Shown here piece after piece: positions 33,091-41,502 of a stretch of DNA of 43,103 nucleotides (its first letter is position 1; every line of letters begins with the position of its first letter). The stretch comes from CAVSVP01 sp963731125 (lineage in GTDB: Bacteria > Pseudomonadota > Gammaproteobacteria > Competibacterales > Competibacteraceae). The notes below the pieces were generated by a model. The model was not told the DNA's origin and did no database searches. It was given only the letters and a program-made list of their open reading frames with translations. Location: assembly GCA_963731125.1 (NCBI GenBank), contig CAVSVP010000027.1:1-43103 (forward strand), read 5' to 3'. Both the position numbers and the translations under genes were made by a program.

Positions 33091-33681
33091 CTAGAGCGTA
33101 AGGTATTCGGCTACGCCATCCAAGAACATTTGCACGGCGACGGTGACCAGTAACATCCCCATCAGGCGCTCGACCGCCATGACGCCCCGCACTCCTAAAA
33201 ACCGCTGCAAGGCCGTGGACACCATCAGAACCACCGCTGTCGCCAGCCAAGCAATTGCTAAAGCGATCGACCAATCAACCATGCGCTCGGGTTCCCGGCT
33301 GACCAAAAGCAGCAGAGTTGCAAATGCGGAAGGTCCTGCGATCAAGGGAATAGCGAGCGGTACGATAAACGGTTCGCCTTGCGGCTGATCGCCGATCATG
33401 CCTCCGCCCTTGATAGGAAATATCATTTTGATGGCAATCAAAAATAAAATAATTCCCCCGGCAATGCCGATGGAGGATTCTTTCAGGTGGAAAAGGGACA
33501 GAATCTCGTTCCCGAAAAACAGAATAATTACTAGGGCGGTGAAGGAGATCAGCAGTTCCCGGATTAGAATATAACGCCGTCTTTCGGGCGCTACATCCTT
33601 GAGCACGGAAAGAAACAGCGGAATATTGCCTACCGGGTCCATAACCAGAAGCAGCATGATAGCTGCGGAAACGATATCCAT
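33091..33681 (-). CDS. MarC-family integral membrane protein
   Basis: A 196-residue protein with six hydrophobic segments and the family signature LLLVMDPVGNIPLFLSVLKD at the N-terminus and PLAIPLIAGPSAFATLLL in the middle. The family's function is unclear; some members may move amino acids. ATG 33681 is chosen because GGAG lies 6-7 bases upstream and the protein then has normal length. It probably shares a transcript with the EamA gene downstream. Confidence 0.9.
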   Translation of the reverse strand: MDIVSAAIMLLLVMDPVGNIPLFLSVLKDVAPERRRYILIRELLISFTALVIILFFGNEILSLFHLKESSIGIAGGIILFLIAIKMIFPIKGGGMIGDQPQGEPFIVPLAIPLIAGPSAFATLLLLVSREPERMVDWSIALAIAWLATAVVLMVSTALQRFLGVRGVMAVERLMGMLLVTVAVQMFLDGVAEYLTL

Positions 33682-34159
33682 AGGGTGCTCCAGAATAATA
33701 ATCAACCTTAAGTGTAATGGTACCGACTGGATATGACTTTCCTGGAAACGGCGCAGGATCGACCAGTGGCATAAATAAGACTTACGCAAAAATGACTGAT
33801 GAGGGCCGCCGAAGCCAGTAACGCGATTTGATGACTGTTTCGCTCCGCCATCGCCAAAACACTAGCATGTATTGTCGGACCCATTTACGCTGGACTGAGT
33901 TGTGTGTAGCAAGGGTATGGCCTTTACCTCGATCTATTTCAGTAGAATTTTAAGATGGTTGGCTGTTACTCACTCCAATTGTAAGATACGAGAATCCGCT
34001 TAATTAATGGGACACCTAATTTCTTTATTCCGAACGAATATGAGGCGTCTTAAAGTGCTTTAAGAACTCTCCTCCCCAGTCGTGAGGGCAACATGTTCCG
34101 CCTTGAGTTGGTGACCCAAATGATGAACTTTATATCGATTGGTAATAGGTAAAAACTGA
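33682..34159. other. 478-bp divergent intergenic region between marC and argG
   Basis: No gene or RNA was recognised. It must carry promoters for both divergent genes. The argG start is preceded by AATAGGT about 10 bases upstream. A short palindrome ATTCCGAACGAAT lies near 34027-34040, but it does not match a known operator well enough to be named. Confidence 0.5.
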
Positions 34160-35371
34160 ATGTCAGACATTAAGAAAGTCGTATTAGCTTATTCCGGTGG
34201 TTTGGACACCTCGGTTATTCTGAAATGGCTGCAGGAAACCTACGGCTGCGAGGTGATTACCTTCACCGCCGATCTAGGCCAGGGAGAGGAACTGGAATCT
34301 GCTCGGAACAAAGCGCAAGCGCTGGGCGTCAAGGATATCCACATCGAGGATTTACGCGAGGAATTTGTTCGGGATTTCGTTTTCCCCATGTTTCGGGCCA
34401 ATACTCTTTACGAGGGGGAATACCTGCTCGGAACTTCGATTGCCCGGCCGTTGATTGCCAAGGGCCTGATCGAAATTGCTCGGGAGCGGGGTGCTGACGC
34501 CATCGCCCATGGCGCTACCGGCAAAGGCAACGATCAGGTACGTTTCGAACTGGGTGCCTACGCCCTGATGTCCAACGTCAAAGTCATCGCGCCTTGGCGG
34601 GAATGGGATTTACTCTCCCGGGAAAAACTACTGGCCTATGCCGAACGCCATGGTATTCCCATTGAAAAAAAACGTGGCAGCCAATCCCCCTATTCCATGG
34701 ATGCCAATATGCTGCACATTTCCTATGAAGGCGGTCCGCTGGAAGATCCCTGGAATGAGCCCGAGGAAGCCATGTGGCTGTGGACTGTCTCACCGGAGCA
34801 GGCTCCGGATCAGCCTACTTATATCGAACTGGCATACCGTCGCGGGGATATCGTCGCTATTAATGGTGACTCCCTAACCCCTGCCCAAGTGCTCACCCGG
34901 TTAAATCAATTGGCAGGCGACAATGGTATTGGTCGGCTCGATATCGTGGAAAACCGCTACGTAGGCATGAAATCCCGCGGCTGCTATGAAACCCCCGGCG
35001 GTACTCTGATGTTAAAGGCCCACCGGGCCATGGAATCCATCACATTGGACCGGGAAGTGGCCCATCTTAAGGATGAATTGATGCCCCGCTACGCTAGCCT
35101 GATCTACAATGGTTACTGGTGGAGCCCGGAGCGCAACATGCTGCAAACCATGATCGACGCCTCTCAGGCGCCGGTCAATGGCATTGTGCGGCTGAAGCTC
35201 TATAAGGGCAATGTTACCGTCGTCGGCCGACAATCCGACGATAGCCTGTTCGACGCCAGTATCGCCACCTTTGAGGACGACGCCGGCGCCTATGATCAGA
35301 AGGACGCGGAGGGCTTCATCAAGCTCAACGCCCTGCGCATGAGGATAGCGGCCAGGCAAGGCCGGCAATGA
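34160..35371 (+). CDS. argG: Argininosuccinate synthase
   Basis: A 403-residue ATP-dependent ligase joining citrulline and aspartate to argininosuccinate, a step of arginine biosynthesis. The P-loop-like ATP motif AYSGGLDTSV lies at residues 10-19, followed by HGATGKGNDQVRFE near residue 115 and KRGSQSPYSMDANMLHIS near 175; length is normal. It faces away from the catabolic run. Citrulline would be a shared intermediate with CtlX, so the two must be regulated apart. argH is not in the window. Confidence 0.97.
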   Translation: MSDIKKVVLAYSGGLDTSVILKWLQETYGCEVITFTADLGQGEELESARNKAQALGVKDIHIEDLREEFVRDFVFPMFRANTLYEGEYLLGTSIARPLIAKGLIEIARERGADAIAHGATGKGNDQVRFELGAYALMSNVKVIAPWREWDLLSREKLLAYAERHGIPIEKKRGSQSPYSMDANMLHISYEGGPLEDPWNEPEEAMWLWTVSPEQAPDQPTYIELAYRRGDIVAINGDSLTPAQVLTRLNQLAGDNGIGRLDIVENRYVGMKSRGCYETPGGTLMLKAHRAMESITLDREVAHLKDELMPRYASLIYNGYWWSPERNMLQTMIDASQAPVNGIVRLKLYKGNVTVVGRQSDDSLFDASIATFEDDAGAYDQKDAEGFIKLNALRMRIAARQGRQ

Positions 35372-35496
35372 CTTCGGCTGGGTTGAGGGCATGAGCAAAC
35401 TCATCACGTTCTCAACCCATTTCTGCGTGGTAATACTCTTATCGCCTCTGGCACCGCTTCACTAATCGTTATACGGTTATCCATCTCTTTTCTACC

Positions 35497-36522
35497 ATGT
35501 CTGCCATGTCTGCCGACACTTCCCGAAACTGGCTCGCCGTGGCCGGATTGGTATTGGCCATGTTGCTCTGGGGCAGTTCTTTTGTGGCCATGAAATTGGC
35601 CTTTCAAGTCTATCACCCAATGGTGGTCATCTTTGGCCGGATGGTGGTGGCGAGTCTTTGCTTTCTGGCGCTGTGGCCGCGGTTTCGGCATATCCGAGTA
35701 CGCGCCGCAGATCGCCTCTATCTTGCCTTGATTGTCCTGTTTGAACCCTGTCTGTATTTTCTTTTCGAGGCAGGTGCGCTGACTTATACCAGCGCTTCCC
35801 AAGCGGGTGTCATCGTCGCCCTGTTGCCGGTGATGGTCGTGGTGTCCGCTGGTATTTTTTTGCGGGAAAAGATTACGCTGTGGGCGCTATCGGGACTCAG
35901 TGCGGCCGTGGTGGGGGCGATCTGGTTAAGCCTGGCGGCCGGCACCACCGCACATGCGCCGGCTCCGTTACTGGGTAACTCGCTGGAGTTTCTCGCCATG
36001 GTTTGCGCCACGGCTTACACTCTGTTAACCAAACGCTTGACGCGCGACTATCCGCCTCTTTTTATCACTGCCCTGCAAGCCTTCGGAGGCAGCTTATTTT
36101 TTCTGCCTTTTCTGCTATTGCCCGGCACTGAACTGCCCCGCACCTGGGAACCATTAACGGTGCTGGCCGTTATCTATCTGGGCGCCGGTATCACCCTGGG
36201 AGCCTACGGGCTTTACAATTATGCCCTAAGCCAGCTGCCCGCCGGACGGGTTTCCGTGTTTATCAATTTAATTCCGGTGTTCACGGTAATGTTGGGTTTT
36301 ATGCTATTGGGGGAACGGTTTACTCCGACGCAATTCGCCGCCTCGATTCTGATATTAACCGGCGTTATCGTTAGCCAATGGGACGAGCTTTACCTGCGCA
36401 GGAGAAGGCTGAGGAGCCGGCCACAGGATTGGCTAGAAGTTTCTGAGGAAATGCCAGCCTGCAACGGCCGCCAACATCAGGAAAAAAGCCCCACTCAAAC
36501 GCTGCAAAAGGGTCGTCGGTAG
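35497..36522 (+). CDS. EamA/DMT-family transporter
   Basis: A 341-residue inner-membrane protein with ten hydrophobic segments in two EamA repeats (GLVLAMLLWGSSFVAMKLAF, NLIPVFTVMLGFMLLGERF). The substrate is unknown. It is unrelated in detail to the EamA protein at 32171-33058. The last ~35 residues are charged, lie beyond the final helix and overlap the end of the convergent gene at 36433-36822 by 90 bp, so the C-terminus may be a run-on after loss of an earlier stop. Starts at 35497 and 35506 are both possible; no clear ribosome site. Confidence 0.85.
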   Translation: MSAMSADTSRNWLAVAGLVLAMLLWGSSFVAMKLAFQVYHPMVVIFGRMVVASLCFLALWPRFRHIRVRAADRLYLALIVLFEPCLYFLFEAGALTYTSASQAGVIVALLPVMVVVSAGIFLREKITLWALSGLSAAVVGAIWLSLAAGTTAHAPAPLLGNSLEFLAMVCATAYTLLTKRLTRDYPPLFITALQAFGGSLFFLPFLLLPGTELPRTWEPLTVLAVIYLGAGITLGAYGLYNYALSQLPAGRVSVFINLIPVFTVMLGFMLLGERFTPTQFAASILILTGVIVSQWDELYLRRRRLRSRPQDWLEVSEEMPACNGRQHQEKSPTQTLQKGRR

Positions 36523-36822
36523 ACGGCGGAGCAGGGTCCGTCCGGCCCATACTCCCAGAGAGGTAGTGAAAGCCAGCCCCGCTGTGGCTCCCAACCAGAC
36601 GGGGAGGGCGCTATGGGCGCCGGCTAGTCCCGCCACGGCAAGCTGGGTCTTATCGCCGAACCCCGCCATAAAAATCAGCATCCAGGTGGTTAATAAAATG
36701 CTGCGTCCGTTCTGATTCACCGCCACAGCCGCTGTCGGCACTGCTTTGGCGGTTGCTGAAGCCGTTATTTTATCATGGACCTGGTGATTAGGACCCTTTC
36801 GGTAATCCTTTCCAACTGTCAC
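36433..36822 (-). CDS. GDT1/TMEM165 (UPF0016) family protein, single repeat
   Basis: A 129-residue protein with one UPF0016 repeat: MLIFMAGFGDKTQLAVAGLAG (the E-x-G-D-K-T motif has Gly-Phe-Gly-Asp-Lys-Thr instead) and then two further helices. Usual bacterial members have two repeats and about 190 residues and act as manganese or calcium exporters. The first ~38 residues are polar and resemble no part of the family, so this may be a shortened gene that keeps only the second repeat. GTG 36822 opens the frame. It overlaps the convergent EamA gene by 90 bp. Confidence 0.65.
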   Translation of the reverse strand: MTVGKDYRKGPNHQVHDKITASATAKAVPTAAVAVNQNGRSILLTTWMLIFMAGFGDKTQLAVAGLAGAHSALPVWLGATAGLAFTTSLGVWAGRTLLRRLPTTLLQRLSGAFFLMLAAVAGWHFLRNF

Positions 36823-36849
36823 GTTCCACCATCTCCTCAGAGATGATTT

Positions 36850-36875
36850 GCAACCAAAAGGGTTGCTGTTTTTTG
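36850..36875 (+). terminator. Candidate intrinsic terminator (plus strand)
   Basis: GCAACC (36850-36855), loop AAAAG, GGTTGC (36861-36866), followed by TGTTTTTT. It is placed 330 bp after the plus-strand EamA stop and upstream of the minus-strand GDT1 gene. The rest of the gap to 37287 (about 410 bp) shows no gene; I looked for a manganese riboswitch on the minus strand and did not see one. Confidence 0.5.
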
Positions 36876-37287
36876 TGCCTGACCACGATAACGCTGAAGG
36901 TCTGTCTCGGCAAATAAGGTAGATACTTTATTTTCATAAGCCCTTTTTAGGGATAGGGTTCCTTTATTGCAGAAACTGGCAGAAACACGGACCCGCTTAA
37001 GCCTCTTCGGGTAGACGAGTCAGGTGTCCGACAGGAGGCGGCCGATTGAGAACTGTAAAAATAACTTTTTCTGCGGAAATTGGAGAGGTAAGACATTGGA
37101 GAAAACTTTAGGTTAAGCCCCGTTAAATTGGTTTTGGTAAAGGGGAAATCCAAATGGCTACTATTATCTCATCAGGACTTATCAATCTGGAAGCTGTTAT
37201 CGAGACCGACTGCGCGGCATGGATGCCGCAGTCGAGCTTACAATGATGTATTGACAGCGTATCTTGAAAATAACTTCCAGATCGATA

Positions 37288-38616
37288 TCAGATGGCCGGT
37301 AGTTCGACTTCCGCCAGAAACCCGCCCAAGTCTTGGGAACGTCCCAAACGCAGACGGCCGCCGTATTGTTCGGCAATGTCGGTAACGATAGCCAGTCCCA
37401 AACCATGGCCGGAGCGGGACTCGTCAACCCGTACGCCGCGCCGGGTCAACAGTTCCAGTTGCTCCGGTGGGGCGCCTGGACCATCGTCTTCGACGCTGAG
37501 CTGCTGCCATTTATCGGTTTCTTTGACGGTCAGGCGCACGCTGCGGGCAGCCCACTGGCAGGCGTTATCCAGCAGATTGCCCAGTAATTCCAATAGGTCG
37601 TTCCGTTCCCCCGGGAATAGGCTGTTCGGCGGTATCCGGCATTGCAAGTCCAGGGGCTTATCCCGATAAATTTTTTTTAAGGTGTCCACCAGATCGGCGA
37701 CTTCATCGGTCAATACCACGCGTTGCCCCGGGGTCGCGGCCCCTGCGATACGGGCTCGCTTGAGTTCCCGGTTCAGCAGAGAATGGATTTGGCGAGTCTG
37801 TAGCGCTAGTTCCGCTCCCACTTCGCCCTGGGCCTTCACTTCGGGTTGTTCAACGAGTTGCGTGAGGATCGTCAGTGGTGCTTTGAGGGCGTGAGCCAGA
37901 TTCCCCAGGGCGTGGCGGGAGCGCTGTAACCGTTTTTCCATGACACCGATAAGATGGTTGATCTGCTCCACCAGCGGGCGTACCTCGCTAGGGGTGTCAG
38001 CGTTCAATCGATGGATCTCACCGTGGGTCAGGCGCAGGATATCCCGGCGAATTTTCTCCAAAGGTTTCAGGCCCTGGTGCACGAGCCAGCGCTGAGCCAG
38101 AATCAGGACGCTGAGCAACACCAGGGCAAGCAGTGATAAATTGACGGTAAGCCGGCGCAACCCTGCGGCCAGACCGGTGAAATCCTCGGTTACGGCAATG
38201 ACAACGTTCTGTCCCTGCAGTCGGAAGGTGCGCGCCAGCATCAGGAGCTGCTGATCTTGGGGTCCGCGGATAAAACGCCGGGTGATACGATTTCTTGTAG
38301 TGGGTGGAATAGAAAGATCCGCGTCCCACAGGGAGCGGGAGCGTAGAGTAACGCCGCCCGCCTGGATCTTGTAGTAATGCCCGGAGTAGGGCTGGCGAAA
38401 AATCGGACTCAGTCTTCCCGGTCGCAGCCTTAGCTGATCTCTGCCGTTGAAGAACATGGTGGCCAGGAGCGCGTCTATGTCGTGTTCCAGGCGCTCGCCG
38501 ACAAAATCTTCAGCCAAATGGCGCAGAGAATAACTGCCAACGGCCAGCAGCACGACCACCAGCAGTGCCAGCGCAATGATGATGCCGGTAGACAGGCGCG
38601 ACTGGAGTGAGTGCAT
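37288..38616 (-). CDS. Sensor histidine kinase (PhoQ-like)
   Basis: A 442-residue inner-membrane kinase. There are two membrane helices (residues ~10-30 and ~158-175) enclosing a periplasmic sensor of about 125 residues, then a HAMP-like linker. The phospho-acceptor is His242 (GNLAHALKAPLTIL), and N, G1 and G2 boxes are GNLLDNACQWA, VEDDGPGAP and GHGLGLAI. The HALKAPL form is that of PhoQ-type kinases. Its start overlaps the regulator stop as TGATG. The signal is unknown; linkage to PepSY and cytochrome b561 genes suggests envelope or redox sensing. Confidence 0.93.
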   Translation of the reverse strand: MHSLQSRLSTGIIIALALLVVVLLAVGSYSLRHLAEDFVGERLEHDIDALLATMFFNGRDQLRLRPGRLSPIFRQPYSGHYYKIQAGGVTLRSRSLWDADLSIPPTTRNRITRRFIRGPQDQQLLMLARTFRLQGQNVVIAVTEDFTGLAAGLRRLTVNLSLLALVLLSVLILAQRWLVHQGLKPLEKIRRDILRLTHGEIHRLNADTPSEVRPLVEQINHLIGVMEKRLQRSRHALGNLAHALKAPLTILTQLVEQPEVKAQGEVGAELALQTRQIHSLLNRELKRARIAGAATPGQRVVLTDEVADLVDTLKKIYRDKPLDLQCRIPPNSLFPGERNDLLELLGNLLDNACQWAARSVRLTVKETDKWQQLSVEDDGPGAPPEQLELLTRRGVRVDESRSGHGLGLAIVTDIAEQYGGRLRLGRSQDLGGFLAEVELPAI

Positions 38617-39281
38617 CAGTTGTCGTTACCGAACACATAGCCCTGACCACGGCGCGTGGTAATCAGGTTGCGGCCCAGCTTGCGCCGCAGGCGGTTAACG
38701 TAGACCTCCAGTACGTTACTGTCCCGGTCGGAATGGAAATCATAAACGTGTTCCGCGAGCCGGGTCTTGGACAAGACTTTGCCTGGATGCAGCATAAAAT
38801 AACGCAACAGGCGAAATTCGATACCGGTCAGGGAAAGAGAGTTACCGTCGGCCGTCACGACAGATTGCGTATCCTCATCCAAAGTCAGGCCGGCCACCTG
38901 GAGCGGTCCCCCGCTTTGGATATTGCTGCGGCGAATCAGGGCGTGCAGCCGGGCAATCAGTTCTTCCACGTGAAAAGGCTTGCCTAGATAGTCGTCGGTG
39001 CCTGCTTTGAAACCGTCGACCCGTTCCTGCCAGGAATCCCGGGCGGTGAGAATGATAACCGGCAGCGCATTGCCGGTCGCCCGCCAGTTTTTGAGAACTT
39101 CCAAACCGGGCCGGTCCGGCAATCCGAGGTCTAAGACGACGACGTCGTAGGGTTCTTCGCGGCCCATGAATTCCCCGTCTACGCCGTTATCCACGGCATC
39201 CACGGCAAAGCCCGCCTGCTCGAGTTGGGTTTTCAAGCGCGCGCTCAGTGTATGATCATCCTCAATTAACAATAGCCGCAT
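38616..39281 (-). CDS. OmpR/PhoP-type response regulator
   Basis: A 221-residue protein with a receiver domain (phospho-acceptor Asp51 in VVVLDLGLPD, Lys101 in LGKPF, acidic pair Glu7-Asp8-Asp9) and a C-terminal winged helix (residues ~125-220, LTGIEFRLLRYFM, SNVLEVYVNRLRRKLG, TRRGQGYVF). It is the cognate partner of the kinase that follows. The start codon at 39281 lies within a 19-bp tandem duplication that also repeats the start, so an out-of-frame ATG sits 19 bases upstream (39300). No clear ribosome binding site is seen. Confidence 0.94.
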   Translation of the reverse strand: MRLLLIEDDHTLSARLKTQLEQAGFAVDAVDNGVDGEFMGREEPYDVVVLDLGLPDRPGLEVLKNWRATGNALPVIILTARDSWQERVDGFKAGTDDYLGKPFHVEELIARLHALIRRSNIQSGGPLQVAGLTLDEDTQSVVTADGNSLSLTGIEFRLLRYFMLHPGKVLSKTRLAEHVYDFHSDRDSNVLEVYVNRLRRKLGRNLITTRRGQGYVFGNDN

Positions 39282-39301
39282 TAATTAACAATAGCCGCAT
39301 T
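39264..39301. repeat. 19-bp perfect tandem duplication over the response regulator start
   Basis: AATTAACAATAGCCGCATT occurs twice in a row, at 39264-39282 and 39283-39301. Each copy contains one start codon (minus strand). The outer ATG at 39300 overlaps the PepSY stop as TAATG but now opens a 12-codon frame (MRLLLINAAIVN, stop) out of frame with the regulator. The true frame starts at the inner ATG, 39281. Confidence 0.9.
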
Positions 39302-39605
39302 AGCGATGTTCTTTGACATGCCGCAATTTACCCGTGCGGGCGTCGTATTCCAGTTCCTGTACCGTGCCGTCGTCATCGAGAATCTCGATTTCATACACGT
39401 AGCGATTTTCGACAAATTCCAGCTCGACCTCGATAATCCGTCCGCCGCGGTGGCGCTCCCGATAGTTGTCGATAATCGTTTCCAGAGGAAGAATCTCGCC
39501 GGCGTCGCGCAGGCGCTTAATCTCGTTATGATCGTAATCGGCTCGGGCGGCGTTCGTGGCGAACCCCAACGCAGCAACAAAGAGCCAGGTATTGCTGAAT
39601 TTCAT
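39300..39605 (-). CDS. Exported PepSY-domain protein
   Basis: A 101-residue protein with a signal peptide (MKFSNTWLFVAALGFATNAARA, cleavage before DYD) and a PepSY-type domain (ILPLETIIDNYRERHRGGRI, YVYEIEILDDDGTVQELEYD). PepSY domains bind or inhibit proteins in the envelope and often accompany two-component systems. ATG 39605 is preferred to ATG 39620 because the signal peptide then starts properly. The gene lies between cytochrome b561 and the regulator, in one probable transcript. Confidence 0.85.
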   Translation of the reverse strand: MKFSNTWLFVAALGFATNAARADYDHNEIKRLRDAGEILPLETIIDNYRERHRGGRIIEVELEFVENRYVYEIEILDDDGTVQELEYDARTGKLRHVKEHR

Positions 39606-39616
39606 ACCACCTTCAT

Positions 39617-40201
39617 TCAAGCGCGCTTACGGCCATTGAACATCGCTCGCAGCAAATTTTCCTGATGCAGTAGACTTTCCCAAATAACACCGATCACATG
39701 AATGGCCACTAAAAACAGGGTAAAGTTAGCAAAAAATTCGTGAGTTTCTTCGAACAGGTCAATCCAATGCTCGCTGGTGTTTTGCATAACACCGCCCAGC
39801 GGGCCTTGCCACTGATCAGCTCCAAATAGCAGCACACCGCTAACAGTAGTCACCAGCAGGCTGAGCAGTAATAGCATGATCATCATACCGCCGGCGGGAT
39901 TGTGCCCGATATAGCGTACCGCCTTGCCCGTTAATACTTCGCCGATATAAATCAGGACTCTTCTCGGTGAATAGATAAAATCGGAGAAACGGGCGTGGGG
40001 AGTGCCGACCAAACCCCATATCAGCCGCAGGACAAGGAGCCCAAAAACGGTATATCCTGCCCAGACGTGCACCGTTTGCAGGTCATCCTCGGTAAAGTAG
40101 GCCGTAAAAAACGCTGCGACAAGCGTCCAATGGAAGAGACGCACGAATGGGTCCCAAACTTTGATTTCGGTGAGGGTGTTCTTTTCGATAAGAGTATTCA
40201 T
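39617..40201 (-). CDS. Cytochrome b561-family membrane haem protein
   Basis: A 194-residue protein with four membrane helices and paired histidines for two b-type haems: His in VRLFHWTLVAAFF, in TVHVWAGY, in THEFFANF and in VAIHVIGVIW. Such cytochromes pass electrons between quinol and periplasmic partners. Neighbouring PepSY proteins and a two-component pair form a module seen in proteobacteria. ATG 40201 is used; an upstream ATG at 40219 falls in the T-run of the preceding terminator. Confidence 0.9.
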   Translation of the reverse strand: MNTLIEKNTLTEIKVWDPFVRLFHWTLVAAFFTAYFTEDDLQTVHVWAGYTVFGLLVLRLIWGLVGTPHARFSDFIYSPRRVLIYIGEVLTGKAVRYIGHNPAGGMMIMLLLLSLLVTTVSGVLLFGADQWQGPLGGVMQNTSEHWIDLFEETHEFFANFTLFLVAIHVIGVIWESLLHQENLLRAMFNGRKRA

Positions 40202-40220
40202 GGTTTTTTCCAGCCGCATT

Positions 40221-40260
40221 AAAAAATCCGGCAAACTCGATATAAAATTGATTTGCCGGA
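40221..40260 (-). terminator. Intrinsic terminator between the second PepSY gene and cytochrome b561
   Basis: On the minus strand a perfect 9-bp stem TCCGGCAAA (40260-40252) / TTTGCCGGA (40235-40227) with a 16-base loop is followed by TTTTTT. It lies 10 bp after the PepSY stop and 20 bp before the cytochrome start, so it separates the two transcripts or attenuates readthrough. Confidence 0.8.
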
Positions 40261-40269
40261 AAAGCTGTG

Positions 40270-40539
40270 TTACTCGACTTCTTCTTTTATGAGTTCGCCC
40301 GACAGGGCGTAGTAGAGTCTCCATTCCTTATGATCATCGCCTTTAATCTGGACTTCCCAGACTTCCTGGCCGCGCCTCGTTTCCTGGTAAGCCTTGGTGA
40401 CTTCGCCCGGGTGTACTTGTAGCGCCATCTCAGCGGCCTGTTCTTTGGAAATGGCATCTCTAGCCACACTGATGCCGGTAAAGAGAATGGCTGAGATGCC
40501 TAAGACTGCGGCTATAAAAAGTATTCTGGATTGATTCAC
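40270..40539 (-). CDS. Exported PepSY-domain protein
   Basis: An 89-residue protein with an N-terminal signal or anchor (SRILFIAAVLGISAILFTGI, then SVARDAIS) and a PepSY domain (ISKEQAAEMALQVHPGEV, GQEVWEVQIKGDD, YYALSGELIKEE). GTG 40539 with AGAGG ten bases upstream is the likely start; ATG 40569 would add 10 residues. It is followed by an intrinsic terminator, so it is probably transcribed on its own or partly with the cytochrome gene. Confidence 0.85.
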   Translation of the reverse strand: MNQSRILFIAAVLGISAILFTGISVARDAISKEQAAEMALQVHPGEVTKAYQETRRGQEVWEVQIKGDDHKEWRLYYALSGELIKEEVE

Positions 40540-40710
40540 GCGAATATTACCTCTTTTCGAGTTATGCAAAAATTGATTTCAAAAAAATAGAAATTTTTAT
40601 AGGCAAAGTTACCCCAAAACGAGGTCAGTCATCTCTCTGTCTCGGGGATTACTATAGTGTGGTAAACTTAATCCAAGCTTAACTTGAGTGCGTTTAATGA
40701 CTGGGATGTG

Positions 40711-41502
40711 ATGCACTACGGAATGGCTTTCTTGGAACACTTTTTAAGCAAAATAAAGATGATTAAATTGAAAAAATCACTGCTCGCCTTATTAAAGTCG
40801 ATGTTGGGAAGCGTGCGTGATTTACTGCCTATTATAATAGTCATTGCTTTTTTTCAATTCGTTGTCTTGCAACAAAACTTGCCCGAATTATTAGATCTTC
40901 TCGTTGGTACTTTATTTGTTATTTTGGGACTAACGTTTTTTATTTACGGATTGGAAATGGGTCTTTTTCCCATTGGAGAATCGTTGGCCTATGCCTTCGC
41001 GCGCAAAGGTAGTGTGTTTTGGTTGCTGTTATTTGCTTTTGCTCTTGGATTTGGCACGACGGTGGCGGAACCCGCCCTCATCGCTGTTGCCGATGAAGCC
41101 GCACAAGTGGCTGCTAAAGGTGCCATGATTGACGATAATAAAGAGGCCAAAGACAGCTATGCCTGGGGGTTACGAATAAGCGTAGCGCTGTCCGTGGGTG
41201 TCGCCATTATCATCGGGGTACTCAGAATTTTAAGGGGTTGGCCACTGCAAACTATTATTATTGGGGGTTATCTGCTGGTAGTCATTATGACGGCCTTTGC
41301 ACCGGCCGAGATAATTGGTATCGCCTACGACTCGGGCGGCGTTACCACATCGACGATCACGGTTCCTTTAGTGACTGCCTTGGGTATCGGTTTGGCTTCT
41401 TCCATACGCGGTCGTAATCCGATGATCGATGGTTTCGGTCTGATTGCCTTTGCTTCGTTGTTGCCCATGATATTTGTTATGGCTTATGGAATGATGATTT
41501 AA
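40711..41502 (+). CDS. DUF1538 membrane protein (first of a pair)
   Basis: About 263 residues with seven or so hydrophobic segments. Signatures include LGSVRDLLPIIIVIAFFQF, GLEMGLFPIGESLAYAF, GFGTTVAEPALIAVADEA and AYDSGGVTTSTITVPLVTALG, typical of DUF1538. The function of the family is unknown; the repeated SGGVTTSTxTVPL motif suggests ion or small-molecule transport. The frame is open from TTG 40684; ATG 40711 or 40723 is more likely, without a strong ribosome site. The stop overlaps the next start as TAATG. The two genes probably encode two halves of one complex. Confidence 0.85.
   Translation: MHYGMAFLEHFLSKIKMIKLKKSLLALLKSMLGSVRDLLPIIIVIAFFQFVVLQQNLPELLDLLVGTLFVILGLTFFIYGLEMGLFPIGESLAYAFARKGSVFWLLLFAFALGFGTTVAEPALIAVADEAAQVAAKGAMIDDNKEAKDSYAWGLRISVALSVGVAIIIGVLRILRGWPLQTIIIGGYLLVVIMTAFAPAEIIGIAYDSGGVTTSTITVPLVTALGIGLASSIRGRNPMIDGFGLIAFASLLPMIFVMAYGMMI

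Noticed and set aside
33059..33274. N-terminal extension of the EamA protein into marC
   Set aside because: The added residues are a shadow of marC read in another frame; the transporter's first helix follows ATG 33058.
36875..37287. Possible manganese (yybP-ykoY) riboswitch before the GDT1-type gene
   Set aside because: The conserved riboswitch core was not seen on the minus strand; only a hairpin with a T-run on the plus strand is present.
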